This document shows, in pieces, positions 16,768 through 25,529 of a DNA stretch of 64,000 nt (the first letter of the stretch is position 1; each line of letters starts with the position of its first letter). Below the pieces are notes generated by a model that saw only the letters and a list, made by a program, of their open reading frames with translations, did no database searches and had not been told where the DNA came from. A program made the translations under genes and the position numbers. Source of the stretch: Clostridium beijerinckii HUN142 (GTDB taxonomy: Bacteria > Bacillota > Clostridia > Clostridiales > Clostridiaceae); assembly GCF_000621745.1 (NCBI RefSeq), contig NZ_JHXK01000028.1:1-64000 (forward strand). The letters are read 5' to 3'.

Positions 16768-17949
16768 ATGATTAACTCATTTAGTGATTTAAATTTAAAT
16801 TCAAGTATAATAGAAGGACTACAAAAACAAGGCATTAATATACCAACTTCAATTCAATCCTCTTCTATTTTACCTGCTCTTGAGGGCAAAGATATAATTG
16901 GCGAAGCCTTTACAGGAAGTGGTAAAACATTAGCTTATCTATTGCCTCTTTTTCATAAAATAGATACATCAAAGAGAGAAATGCAAGGATTAATATTGGC
17001 ACCAACACATGAACTTGCTAAACAAATAGAAGATCAAATTAAGCTTCTTGCTGAGAACTCATCATTTCCTATAACTTCACTATCTATTATTGGTGACGTT
17101 AATATAAATAATCAAATAAAAAAACTCAAAGAAATAAAACCTCATATAATTGTCGGTTCAACAGGTAGAATTCTAGATTTAATTCGAAAGAAAAAAATAA
17201 CTGCCCATACTATAAAAACAATAGTAATTGACGAAGGAGATAATTTATTAGATCCGAAGAGAGCTAATGTCACTAAAGACATTGTTAAATCAACAATGAG
17301 GGATAGACAGCTTATGCTATTTTCAGCATCTATAAAACCCGAAACATTAGAAACTGCGAAATCTTTAATGAAGGAACCAATAATAATAAAAAGTGAAGAT
17401 AAGCCTTTAATAAATCCTAATATTGAGCATATGTTTATCTTATGTGAAAGACGTGATAAATTTGAAACCTTAAGAAAAGTTCTTGTGGCTGCGAAACCAG
17501 AAAAAGCAATCATATTTGTTAACAACAATGAGGATATTGAATTAACAACAGCCAAACTTAATTATCATAACAAAGATTGTTTTGCTATGACCGGAAAGAT
17601 TTCTAAGGAAGATAGAAAACTCGCAATTGAAAGCTTTAGAACAGGTAAAATAAAAATACTAGTCTCATCAGATGTTACAGCTCGTGGTCTTGATGTTGCG
17701 GATATAACTCACGTATTCCATTTGGATCTGCCATTAAAATTAAACGAATATCTCCATAGATCTGGAAGAACCGCTAGAGGAAACGCTCATGGTACTTCTA
17801 TATGTATTTTAACTACTCAACAGCTTAATATAATAAAAAAATATGAGAGAGAATTTAGCATACAATTTGAAGAAAAGAAGGTTTTTGGCGGAGTTTTAGA
17901 AGATGCCACTTATAATTCTGATTCTAATCAATACCATCAAAAAAAATAA
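16768..17949 (+). CDS. Divergent DEAD-box helicase with DEGD motif
   Basis: A 393-residue superfamily 2 helicase. Motif I is AFTGSGKTLAY, motif Ia APTHELAKQ, Ib VGSTGRILDLI, II VIDEGDNLLD, III LFSASIK, V SSDVTARGLDV and VI HRSGRTARG. Motif II is DEGD and motif III SAS rather than DEAD and SAT, and motif VI has S for I; these changes set it apart from its neighbour. There is no C-terminal RNA-binding tail. The ATG follows AAAAGGAG. Known relatives are annotated as DEAD/DEAH helicases of unknown substrate. ATP hydrolysis is likely retained (GKT, DE, R-rich motif VI), but unwinding coupling may differ. Confidence 0.88.
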   Translation: MINSFSDLNLNSSIIEGLQKQGINIPTSIQSSSILPALEGKDIIGEAFTGSGKTLAYLLPLFHKIDTSKREMQGLILAPTHELAKQIEDQIKLLAENSSFPITSLSIIGDVNINNQIKKLKEIKPHIIVGSTGRILDLIRKKKITAHTIKTIVIDEGDNLLDPKRANVTKDIVKSTMRDRQLMLFSASIKPETLETAKSLMKEPIIIKSEDKPLINPNIEHMFILCERRDKFETLRKVLVAAKPEKAIIFVNNNEDIELTTAKLNYHNKDCFAMTGKISKEDRKLAIESFRTGKIKILVSSDVTARGLDVADITHVFHLDLPLKLNEYLHRSGRTARGNAHGTSICILTTQQLNIIKKYEREFSIQFEEKKVFGGVLEDATYNSDSNQYHQKK

Positions 17950-18129
17950 TTTCTTAAATATATGTTGCAATACTAAAATTACATTTAAAATTTAGTAAGC
18001 TAATTGCTTAATCAAGATAAGGAATGTAGAAATCCATCTGAAACATATGTAATATTAAATTTAATAATTACAAATTTCATTGTGAACACCTAAGCAAATT
18101 TCAAATAAAACTTCAATAAATTATTACAT

Positions 18130-18170
18130 GGATACTTATTTTTTCACATTAATAACTGAAATAAGTATCC
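18130..18170 (+). terminator. Probable terminator of the DEGD helicase gene
   Basis: GGATACTTATTT / AAATAAGTATCC form a perfect 12-bp stem with a 17-base loop, followed by TTTCATTTT. It is 180 bp after the stop, so some distance away. Confidence 0.6.
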
Positions 18171-18346
18171 TTTCATTTTGATAATATATTAAAATCTCTA
18201 TAGATTCTTTCATCTCAAATCTAATGATCTTGTATATAAAAAGCAATGAATTATTAATTAGCCATCACTTCAATCTATATTTCTCTTTCTCTGATTTTCT
18301 TAATTATAATAATTAAGAATAAATTATTATTTTATGAAAGCTTTCT

Positions 18347-18384
18347 TAAGTAAACATTTACTTAAACTGATCAGTGTTATAATT
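18347..18384 (+). promoter_or_regulatory. Palindromic operator and -10 upstream of the lipoprotein gene
   Basis: TTAAGTAAA-CA-TTTACTTAA (18347-18366) is a perfect inverted repeat abutting ACTGATCAGT (18367-18376), then TATAAT at 18379-18384. The palindromes cover where a -35 would be, so a repressor or activator site is likely. The leader to the lipoprotein start would be about 160 nt. Confidence 0.5.
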
Positions 18385-18553
18385 GGCAATGATGTAAAGT
18401 TGTATATGTTCTAAAAAGTTCAATCTCTCAAAGTTTGTCTTAACTTATCAGGTAATATAACCAAATAATTTATAGATAATGAACTATGTTATTTAGAACT
18501 TATATACAAAAAAACTCACTAAAATATACAAATAATGTTGGAGGAAAATTTTT

Positions 18554-19132
18554 ATGAAAAAGAAAATCATTAGTCTATTGTTAATTGCAGCAGTTAGTTC
18601 AACTGCATTAATATCTTGTGGAAAAACTAAAGATTCTGCAAATTTGAATAATGGAAATACAACGGAGCAGTCTTCCACAACATCTACAACTGAACAATCA
18701 CCTCAAAGTAATTCTAAGATAGTTGGTGAAAATAACAAACCCACTGTAGAAGTTAAACAAATTGCTTCTTTGACTGATTTTAAAGATAAAGACAAGAGTG
18801 AAATTGAGAAACTTTTAGGAAGAGCTATTAGTGAAGAAGACGATAAAGCTACTTATGAAAAAGATGATTATAGTTTCGAAATAAAATATAAAGATTCAAA
18901 GTGTAATGAAATTAAGATAATTCCTAAGTCAGAAATGAAATTCCCAGCTGATGGAACTAACATCTTAAAATTGGTAGGAATAAATGCAGATGATTCGGAT
19001 TCTACAATATCTCCTGCTGGACTTGAATGGAATAATAAATTTGATACATTTAAGATCAATGTAGTTTCTAATAATGAACCAAATGGTAAAATTTCTTATG
19101 TAACAATTATTTTATCAGATCCTTCTAAATAA
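18554..19132 (+). CDS. Secreted lipoprotein of unknown function
   Basis: A 192-residue protein with a lipoprotein signal: MKKKIISLLLIAAVSSTALISCGK, with lipobox LISC and cysteine near residue 22. A Ser/Thr/Asn/Gln-rich linker (about 25-60) precedes a compact C-terminal domain (about 65-192) with alternating beta-like segments (YSFEIKYKDSKCNEIKIIP, KISYVTIILSD). It should be anchored outside the membrane. TTGGAGGA precedes the ATG. No family is recognised. It is monocistronic, ended by a strong bidirectional hairpin, with a long regulated-looking 5' region. Confidence 0.75.
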   Translation: MKKKIISLLLIAAVSSTALISCGKTKDSANLNNGNTTEQSSTTSTTEQSPQSNSKIVGENNKPTVEVKQIASLTDFKDKDKSEIEKLLGRAISEEDDKATYEKDDYSFEIKYKDSKCNEIKIIPKSEMKFPADGTNILKLVGINADDSDSTISPAGLEWNNKFDTFKINVVSNNEPNGKISYVTIILSDPSK

Positions 19133-19197
19133 TGATTAAAGGTTGTAAATTTTGTATATAAAATACTACAGTATTAAAATTTAAACCAGCTTATATT

Positions 19198-19265
19198 AAA
19201 CGTATATTCATACTTCTTCTATTTAATAAATTGTTTTTATTGATGATTTATATGAATATACGTTT
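19198..19265. terminator. Bidirectional hairpin between convergent genes
   Basis: AAACGTATATTCATA / TATGAATATACGTTT is a perfect 15-bp stem with a 38-base loop. It lies between the lipoprotein gene and the convergent permease-subunit gene and can serve both. Confidence 0.6.
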
Positions 19266-19269
19266 AACT

Positions 19270-20013
19270 TTAATTTTCTATTTCTATGTTTTCTATTTTT
19301 ATAGCTGGTATTTTATGTTCTATATTGTTTTCATCCTTTATTACTGAACTACCCACTTCACCTATAACCTTAATCTTATCATTTTCCTTTAGTAGGTTGG
19401 ATTTATCATAATCTCCAACTATTCCAACAATTTTTGAATCAGCAGCACAACATGTCATTATAATCCTTCCTATGATTATTTGGTTCCTGTTTAAATAATT
19501 TTCCTTACATACAAATCCATGTATTTCTAGTTTTTTCCCTATATATTTTTCTGGATTAATTCGTATATCATCAATCATTGTAGGATTATGTTCATCAATT
19601 CTTATAGTTTCCTCATTATTTCTCGCGCTGCTCTTGTTAAAGTTACACTCAAATTCATGTTCATATAATGACTTTCTATCAATAACACTAGTTCTGTTCT
19701 CTAAAATTTCTGAATTCAGTTCCGAATGTTTGAATGTTTGTTGCTTATTAATAGATATGAAACTTATTATTAAAGCTAGTATAATTGGAAATAATTTTAT
19801 TTTAATATTTATATTGCCTTTAGGTGTAAATATATTTTTTATTTGAAAGACAGTAATTATACTTATCATTATTATAGTAATATAAAAATATTTAATCATA
19901 TTACTGCCTATATAAAAGCCTATATTTCCAGTAGAAATTAAATATATTACAGATAAGTCTAATAAAATAAGCACAATAAACCATAGAAATTCATCAAAAT
20001 TAAATCTTCTCAC
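19270..20013 (-). CDS. TIGR03943-type putative permease subunit (YcgQ-like)
   Basis: A 247-residue membrane protein. Three hydrophobic segments near the N-terminus (about 8-28, 36-54, 72-90) are followed by an extracytoplasmic domain with the conserved INPEKYIGKKLEIHGFVCKE and IIMTCCAADSKIVGIV motifs, including a CC pair. This family is normally encoded beside a YraQ/YcgR permease, exactly as here (51 bp gap). It is the last gene of a run with two G3E GTPases; in firmicutes such clusters are often tied to metal, especially zinc, homeostasis. Transported substrate unknown. Confidence 0.82.
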   Translation of the reverse strand: MRRFNFDEFLWFIVLILLDLSVIYLISTGNIGFYIGSNMIKYFYITIIMISIITVFQIKNIFTPKGNINIKIKLFPIILALIISFISINKQQTFKHSELNSEILENRTSVIDRKSLYEHEFECNFNKSSARNNEETIRIDEHNPTMIDDIRINPEKYIGKKLEIHGFVCKENYLNRNQIIIGRIIMTCCAADSKIVGIVGDYDKSNLLKENDKIKVIGEVGSSVIKDENNIEHKIPAIKIENIEIEN

Positions 20014-20064
20014 TTATTTTTCAACTCCTTTTTATATTCAAATTACTATTATTAAAGTGCCTTT

Positions 20065-21063
20065 TTATATTCCGCACATCATGAATAAAAAGGAGATTAC
20101 AAATACAACACTTATTGTACTTATACTTAACTTAAGTACAAAACTTTTTTTAAAAGCCCCAATAATCATAATAAGATTTTTTAAATCTAGCATTGGTCCT
20201 AAAATTAAAAATGCTGTAACCCCACTTAGTGAGTAGTTAGTTAAAAAACTTTTTCCTACAAATGCATCTACTTCTGAACAAAGAGATAAAAAGAATCCAA
20301 GCAACATCATTACAACTATTCCTAATATCTTATTATTAGAAATAAAGTTTATTTCTCCATGAGATACTGCCACTTGAAATACACTAGATATGAATGTCCC
20401 AAGTATTAAGTATCCCATTATATCTAAGAATTCTCTATTAGTATGTTCAATTATTGCTTTTAACTTATTTTGATTTTCCACATATGAATTACATCCACAA
20501 TTACAATAGCTATCATTTTCTATAAAATCTATTACTAAGCCTTTCTTATCTTTTTCAAGTGAATTTACTATCATCCCAATTAAAATTGCGGCTATAAATC
20601 CGCCAACTATTCTAAGAAGTACCATAATCTTTTTATCGTAAAATGCATAGTAAGTAGACATTATTACAACAGGATTAATTATAGGCACAGCAAGCATAAA
20701 TGTTACTCCAAACCCAACAGGTACCCCTTTCTTTATAAGCCTTCTTGTTATTGGTACAATTGCACACTCACAAACCGGAAAAATAAGTCCTATTAAAGCC
20801 GCTCCTAAATATCCTAAGATGTTTGCTTTAGGTATTATCCTTGCAATGACCCTCTCCGATATACACGTTTGGATTATAGCCGATATAAGTGACCCTATGA
20901 TAATAAATGGCATTGCCTCAAGAATTATACTTGTAAATATACTTGCAAAATCTCCTATAACTTCAATATATATAAGTGTCGGATATTTATTGTAAATATA
21001 TATTGATAGTATTACTACACTTATAATAAAGAAAGTTTTAACTTTCTTCTTATAACGATTCAT
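20065..21063 (-). CDS. Permease of the YraQ/DUF318 (ArsP-like) family
   Basis: A 332-residue polytopic membrane protein with about eight predicted helices. The family signature is present: FPVCECAIVPITRRLIKKGVP (a CE pair in the membrane) and FMLAVPIINPVVIMSTYYAF. A cysteine-bearing cytosolic loop contains SYCNCGCNSY, which could bind metal. The C-terminal FLSLCSEVDAFVGKSFL repeats the motif in the second half. Members include ArsP, but no ars genes are near. It is located between a G3E-type GTPase and a TIGR03943 protein, so a metal-related role is inferred. Confidence 0.85.
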   Translation of the reverse strand: MNRYKKKVKTFFIISVVILSIYIYNKYPTLIYIEVIGDFASIFTSIILEAMPFIIIGSLISAIIQTCISERVIARIIPKANILGYLGAALIGLIFPVCECAIVPITRRLIKKGVPVGFGVTFMLAVPIINPVVIMSTYYAFYDKKIMVLLRIVGGFIAAILIGMIVNSLEKDKKGLVIDFIENDSYCNCGCNSYVENQNKLKAIIEHTNREFLDIMGYLILGTFISSVFQVAVSHGEINFISNNKILGIVVMMLLGFFLSLCSEVDAFVGKSFLTNYSLSGVTAFLILGPMLDLKNLIMIIGAFKKSFVLKLSISTISVVFVISFLFMMCGI

Positions 21064-21093
21064 GCACTTTCCTCATTTCCCCAATATTTTATG

Positions 21094-21729
21094 TTAATAA
21101 CTTTTTTTATAGTTTATCATTTTAATTTTTATCTTTTTTAAGTACCCATTATCCAATACCCCTGCTTCTCTAAGTGTAGAATTTAAAATATATTTATTAT
21201 TAACTCTTAAAATAAATGCTTTAGGGTTTATATTCTTAACTTTTTTAAAGCCTTCATTTAAGATCTCCTTCTGACAGTGATCAGTATTATTAATAACAAT
21301 CATATTCGCATTTTGTATAAAAGGTATTATGAAACTTCCCATATTATCAATATATTGTTTTAACGTCTTGCCATCTGCAACAAAGAATACAGTGGTAATC
21401 TTGCTACATTCTCTATAAATTCTCTCATTAAGCATATTGAATAATTCTTTCAAATCAGAAGTTCCATTATATTCGATTATTATTCTGTTAGGTTGATATT
21501 GTTTTATTGAATATATCATTTTTTCTTTAAGATCTTTAACATCTGTAACATCTTGAATTCCTATAAAATTACTTACGTTATTAGAATATACGACATTTCT
21601 CTCTCCTTGTTCCAATTGAAAAACTAATACTTTTTCTCCATCAACTAAACTTTCTTTTAAAAGGGAATTTATAAATGATGTCTTCCCAGCTCCTAAAAAA
21701 CCTGTCACAATCTCAATATGTATTTTCAT
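21094..21729 (-). CDS. Short CobW/P47K-like GTP-binding protein lacking CxCC
   Basis: A 211-residue P-loop protein: IVTGFLGAGKTSFINSLL is the Walker A of COG0523 (G3E) GTPases, and QPNRIIIEYNGTSDLKEL is the Walker B-like region. The GCICC metal motif that should lie between them is absent, the usual NKxD is VINNTDHC, and the C-terminal CobW_C domain is missing. It follows a full-length relative by 42 bp and precedes the permease by 30 bp. It may be a non-metal-binding regulatory partner of the longer GTPase. The start ATG at 21729 follows a GGAGAGGTGG-like stretch. Confidence 0.8.
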   Translation of the reverse strand: MKIHIEIVTGFLGAGKTSFINSLLKESLVDGEKVLVFQLEQGERNVVYSNNVSNFIGIQDVTDVKDLKEKMIYSIKQYQPNRIIIEYNGTSDLKELFNMLNERIYRECSKITTVFFVADGKTLKQYIDNMGSFIIPFIQNANMIVINNTDHCQKEILNEGFKKVKNINPKAFILRVNNKYILNSTLREAGVLDNGYLKKIKIKMINYKKSY

Positions 21730-21771
21730 AATTCCACCACCTCTCCACAGAGCTTTGCTAACAAATATTTT

Positions 21772-22734
21772 TTATATTTTTCTAATAAATAGTCGTTCTA
21801 ATTCCTTTCTATTTAACTCACTGCCAATTATTGAGACCACTCTTTTGTTTGACCATCTGATTTTTCTGCTTTTAAATTCATTAGGGACATAATCAAATTG
21901 ATAATATTCTCCATCATTAGCCTTAAAAACACCCTTAGCTCTTATTATTCTTCCAAACTTGTTATTATTTGAAATGAATTCGAATTTTTTCTGTATTTCA
22001 ATCATACTTATATTTTCATCAAGATCTATAGGATAACTCTCAAAAATTTCTTTTGCACTATGATTTACTTCTTTTCTTATCTGCTTATTTACGTTAGAAT
22101 TAACACCAGAATTTACAGCAAAAATTTTTCTTTTTTCATTTATTATATTTGTACTAAGAAAATCATTTGCTTTTAATAAATCCCATGGTTTATATATTAT
22201 TTTAGCTTTCAAATTTAACTTTCTTATAGAATCTATAGTTGCATCAATCTTTTTATTATCTACAAGTTGACTTCTGCTTAAAACTATAGTTTTTCCTCTT
22301 TTTATTTGATTCTCATAAAATTCCTTGAAATTTTTCAAATACATATCATAATTTCTAATATCAATTAAAGTAAAAATATTTCTAATTTCGAGTTCATGCT
22401 GAAATTTCTTTTCCTGAAGAATATTTAATATTTCACTTAATTTTGCTACTCCTGAAGGTTCAATTATTATATTGCTAGGATTATATTTACTTATAACTTC
22501 TAAAACAGCTTCCCCAAAATTTCCAGATACCTGACAACAAATGCATCCAGAATTTATTTCCTTAATTTCAATATTACTTTCTTTTAATATGTCTCCATCT
22601 ATTCCAACTTCTCCGAACTCATTTTCTATAATAACCGTATTATTATCATAAACCTTTTCTGACAATAACTTTTTGATTAACATTGTCTTTCCAGCACCTA
22701 AAAAACCTGAAAATATATCAACTTGAACTTTCAT
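21772..22734 (-). CDS. G3E-family (COG0523/CobW-like) GTPase, putative metallochaperone
   Basis: About 320 residues. Motifs in order: DIFSGFLGAGKTMLIKKLL (Walker A), VIIENEFGEVGIDGDIL, INSGCICCQVSGNFGEAVL (the CxCC metal site), NIIIEPSGVAKLSEIL (Walker B). The guanine-specificity segment reads LSRSQLVD rather than NKxD. The C-terminal region (about 235-320, GRIIRAKGVFKANDGEYYQFDYVP) is a CobW_C domain. ATG 22734 has AAGGAG nine bases upstream; an earlier in-frame ATG lies before that box. COG0523 proteins insert or traffic metals such as zinc, cobalt or nickel. No Zur-type box was recognised upstream. Confidence 0.87.
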   Translation of the reverse strand: MKVQVDIFSGFLGAGKTMLIKKLLSEKVYDNNTVIIENEFGEVGIDGDILKESNIEIKEINSGCICCQVSGNFGEAVLEVISKYNPSNIIIEPSGVAKLSEILNILQEKKFQHELEIRNIFTLIDIRNYDMYLKNFKEFYENQIKRGKTIVLSRSQLVDNKKIDATIDSIRKLNLKAKIIYKPWDLLKANDFLSTNIINEKRKIFAVNSGVNSNVNKQIRKEVNHSAKEIFESYPIDLDENISMIEIQKKFEFISNNNKFGRIIRAKGVFKANDGEYYQFDYVPNEFKSRKIRWSNKRVVSIIGSELNRKELERLFIRKI

Positions 22735-22842
22735 CAAACTTTTCTCCTTCCATTGCAACCATACATTATATTCATATTTTTATTTATACTATAATTGCTC
22801 AATATATATGAATAAAATTTATTTACAATTTTTCATAACAAA

Positions 22843-22886
22843 AGGATCTTTATAATTAATAAAAAGTTATTAATTATAAAGATCCT
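22843..22886 (-). terminator. Very strong terminator hairpin after the LRR protein gene
   Basis: A perfect 20-bp stem starting AGGATCTTTATAATT with a 4-base AAAG loop. On the minus strand it runs into TTTGTTA. It is 150 bp after the stop of the surface protein and separates it from the G3E operon. Confidence 0.75.
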
Positions 22887-23037
22887 CGTCATAGCCTAAG
22901 CTAAGTGAAATAATTAAATATGTTATATTCCTATTTTATTTAGATATATACTTTAACTTATAGCTATAAATTTATCTAGCATTTATAAAGCTCTAAGAAA
23001 AATTCACATATATTTTCTATTCATATTAACAACAGAA

Positions 23038-24510
23038 TCAATATGGATAGTAGAAGAAATGAGTAGCTCTATCTGTTGTCGCAGTATCTTGAAGAATAAG
23101 CCTTTTATGTAATACCGAATTTCCAAAGCTTGTCCTTTGATTATCTACAATATAAGCATATCCATCTTTGTCCCAACCCATAAAGATATAAACATGAGTA
23201 TAATTATTTGTAAATACAATATCTCCTGGTTTAATTTGAGAAAAATCATAACTATAGACAAATCCCATATTCTTTAGTATGTTCTCCAACTGATATGTAT
23301 TTGCTGTTGAAGTTGGTATATTAACACCTATTCTTCTTAATGCTTCAGATGTAAAATATACGCAGTTATTACTAGTAATTCCGTCATGTAATGCAACAGC
23401 AGTACTATCTACGCTTAATTGATTACTCACATTAGTCATATATTTAAATAGTTGATAATTTGTACTTGAATGCGAATAATTAGAGTAAGTATTCACTGTC
23501 TCACCATTAGGATTTACATATGTATAATTATCTAACCAAACATTTTTAGTTAATAAACCATCGCTGGAAAATCCATATTTCTTGCCATTTATAACCTTTT
23601 CTCCTGATGCCATTATGCCTGAAGTACTATCTAAATAGTAAGTCTTATCATTTAAAGTCAACCACCCATACTGCATTGCTCCTGAGCCTGAGAAGTAGTA
23701 ATAGTTATTATCTATCTTTATCCATCCGGTCGCCATCGCACCATTATCATTAAAGAAATATTTAGCACCCTTTATTGTTTGCAATCCTTTTTCCATTTTT
23801 CCATCTTTATCAAAGTAATACCAAATTCCAGATATCTGCTTCCAATCATTCTTTATTGCACCATTTATTCTGTCATAATAGTACCAATTCTTATCCTTAT
23901 CGCTTTCCCAACCTTCTTTTACACTTCCATCATCATTAAATTGATACTTCTTTCCATCTATCGTCTGCGTACCACTAACTCTCTTTCCGTGACCATCTAA
24001 GTAGCACCATTTTCCTTTTAAGAAATACCATCCTTCATTTAAACTGAACTTATTACCTTCAATATCACAATAACTATACTTTCCATTAATAATTTTTTGC
24101 ATAATATTGTCTGGCAATTCTTCAATTTTATTATCTCCTAAATCTAAATATGTTAACTTAGACAACTCTCCTAAATACTCGGGAACTTGTCCTATTTTAC
24201 AATAGTTTAAATTTAAAGATTCTAAATTTTTTAATAACTTAATTTCTTCCGGTATATTACTATCAATATTTTCATATCTTAAATCAATTTTCTTAATATT
24301 CAAGAAGTCCTGTTCTGTAAGATCTCCAACTTTTTTGCCTAGTTGCTTAGCGACCTCTTCTGTAAGCCAATTATTACTAATTACGACATTACTTTGTTCG
24401 ATAATTTCTCCATTTATCCTTGAATCTTTTGCATAAGTTACTACTGGTATGCTGCTAATGCATAAAAATATTGCTATTACTGCTAGCTTTTTTACTTTAT
24501 CTCGTCGCAT
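23038..24510 (-). CDS. Secreted LRR / choline-binding-repeat protein with amidase-like C-terminus
   Basis: A 490-residue exported protein. Signal peptide about 1-27 (KKLAVIAIFLCISSIPVVTYA). Residues about 70-140 carry leucine-rich repeats (LKNLESLNLNYCKIGQVPEYLGELSKLTYLDL). Residues about 150-330 contain eight or so choline/cell-wall-binding repeats (GWYFLKGKWCYLDGHG, IWYYFDKDGKMEKGLQTIKG and others). The last 140 residues resemble an NlpC/P60 or CHAP-like cysteine hydrolase: SNNCVYFTSEALRRIG gives a candidate Cys, IKPGDIVFTNNYTHVYIFMGW a candidate His. Probably a cell-wall-attached peptidoglycan hydrolase or adhesin. It is transcribed alone. Confidence 0.82.
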   Translation of the reverse strand: MRRDKVKKLAVIAIFLCISSIPVVTYAKDSRINGEIIEQSNVVISNNWLTEEVAKQLGKKVGDLTEQDFLNIKKIDLRYENIDSNIPEEIKLLKNLESLNLNYCKIGQVPEYLGELSKLTYLDLGDNKIEELPDNIMQKIINGKYSYCDIEGNKFSLNEGWYFLKGKWCYLDGHGKRVSGTQTIDGKKYQFNDDGSVKEGWESDKDKNWYYYDRINGAIKNDWKQISGIWYYFDKDGKMEKGLQTIKGAKYFFNDNGAMATGWIKIDNNYYYFSGSGAMQYGWLTLNDKTYYLDSTSGIMASGEKVINGKKYGFSSDGLLTKNVWLDNYTYVNPNGETVNTYSNYSHSSTNYQLFKYMTNVSNQLSVDSTAVALHDGITSNNCVYFTSEALRRIGVNIPTSTANTYQLENILKNMGFVYSYDFSQIKPGDIVFTNNYTHVYIFMGWDKDGYAYIVDNQRTSFGNSVLHKRLILQDTATTDRATHFFYYPY

Positions 24511-24639
24511 CTAATCGTCTCCCTTGATTTTTTTCATATAAATTATACCATTTTAGACGTATAATCTCAAATAATTTTAAAAAAATCAATTTTAGGAAAT
24601 TTAATAGTATCTGCTTTTTCTCGTTTATTCTCTATAATT

Positions 24640-25296
24640 TTAAATTATATAATCTTCTAGAATACTATTTAAATCTATGTCTCTAATTGAGTTAACAATC
24701 ATATCTGCTTTAGATAAATCTTGATTTCCCGAGTTAATGTTTTTAAACCCTATACATCTCATTTCAGCATCTTTCGCAGCAAATACTCCGTTCCTAGAAT
24801 CTTCAATAACGACACACTCTTTTGGTGATATTCTCAATTTTTTTGATGTTTCAATATAAATATCAGGTGATGGTTTACCTCTTTCAACTTCTTCTCCACT
24901 TATAATATATTTAAAGTATTCTTGTAATTTAAACTTAGATACAACAATATCAATCAAATCTTTAGGTGATGATGATGCTATTGCAGCAGGAATATTTCTA
25001 TTCTTTAATTCTATTAACAATTCTTTGATTCCATCTATTGGCTCTAAATCAGATTCAATAATCTTCATTTTAGTCACTTCTACTTTATAATCTATTATTT
25101 CTTGCAATGATTTTCTTATATTATAATTTTTCTTTATATCCGTATACATATATTCATTTGTTGACCCTACATACTTTTCCAATTCTTTTTCTGAAATATC
25201 ACAACCTAATTCTCTTATAGTTTGCATATCTACCTCAAAATGAATTGGTTCACTATCAATAATTACTCCATCCATGTCAAATATAACTGCTTTCAT
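24640..25296 (-). CDS. HAD-superfamily phosphatase, beta-phosphoglucomutase-like
   Basis: A 218-residue cytosolic enzyme. Motif I is VIFDMDGVIIDSEP, with the nucleophile and acid aspartates; motif II AAIASSSPKD; motif III lysine in EEVERGKPSPDIY; motif IV VVIEDSRNGVFAAKDAEM. The four-helix cap (about 15-80) is the subfamily I type of beta-phosphoglucomutases and small sugar-phosphate phosphatases. The frame is open 25 residues further, but the ATG at 25296 is preceded by GGAGG and starts exactly at the conserved strand. No sugar-disaccharide phosphorylase is adjacent, so the substrate remains open. Confidence 0.88.
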   Translation of the reverse strand: MKAVIFDMDGVIIDSEPIHFEVDMQTIRELGCDISEKELEKYVGSTNEYMYTDIKKNYNIRKSLQEIIDYKVEVTKMKIIESDLEPIDGIKELLIELKNRNIPAAIASSSPKDLIDIVVSKFKLQEYFKYIISGEEVERGKPSPDIYIETSKKLRISPKECVVIEDSRNGVFAAKDAEMRCIGFKNINSGNQDLSKADMIVNSIRDIDLNSILEDYII

Positions 25297-25529
25297 ATAT
25301 ACCTCCAAATTAATTAAATATATAAACCTTGCATTATTTTTAAAATTATTGTAATTGTTCTCTTTATGCAATTAGATGCATTAGTATATCACCTGTCAAT
25401 TCTCAATTAATATTGCTTTAATCTATTGAATGATATATAGAGTAAAGATAATATTAGATAACTATATACCTTATATTTTAGCCACTTATCTTTTATAATT
25501 TTATTTCAGCGCTATTTATAGTTATATAC

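Larger units (their letters stand above)
17950..18553. other. 604-bp intergenic region with terminator and palindromes
   Basis: Holds a hairpin after the DEAD-box gene (18130-18170), a 20-bp palindrome at 18347, a second 10-bp palindrome at 18367 and a TATAAT at 18379 that could drive the lipoprotein gene. A 60-bp part near 17965-18030 resembles the segment at 29750-29810. No further gene is seen. Confidence 0.5.

Noticed and set aside
22735..22842. Zur-type operator upstream of the G3E operon
   Set aside because: I found no palindrome resembling the Bacillus Zur box, so zinc control is not claimed.
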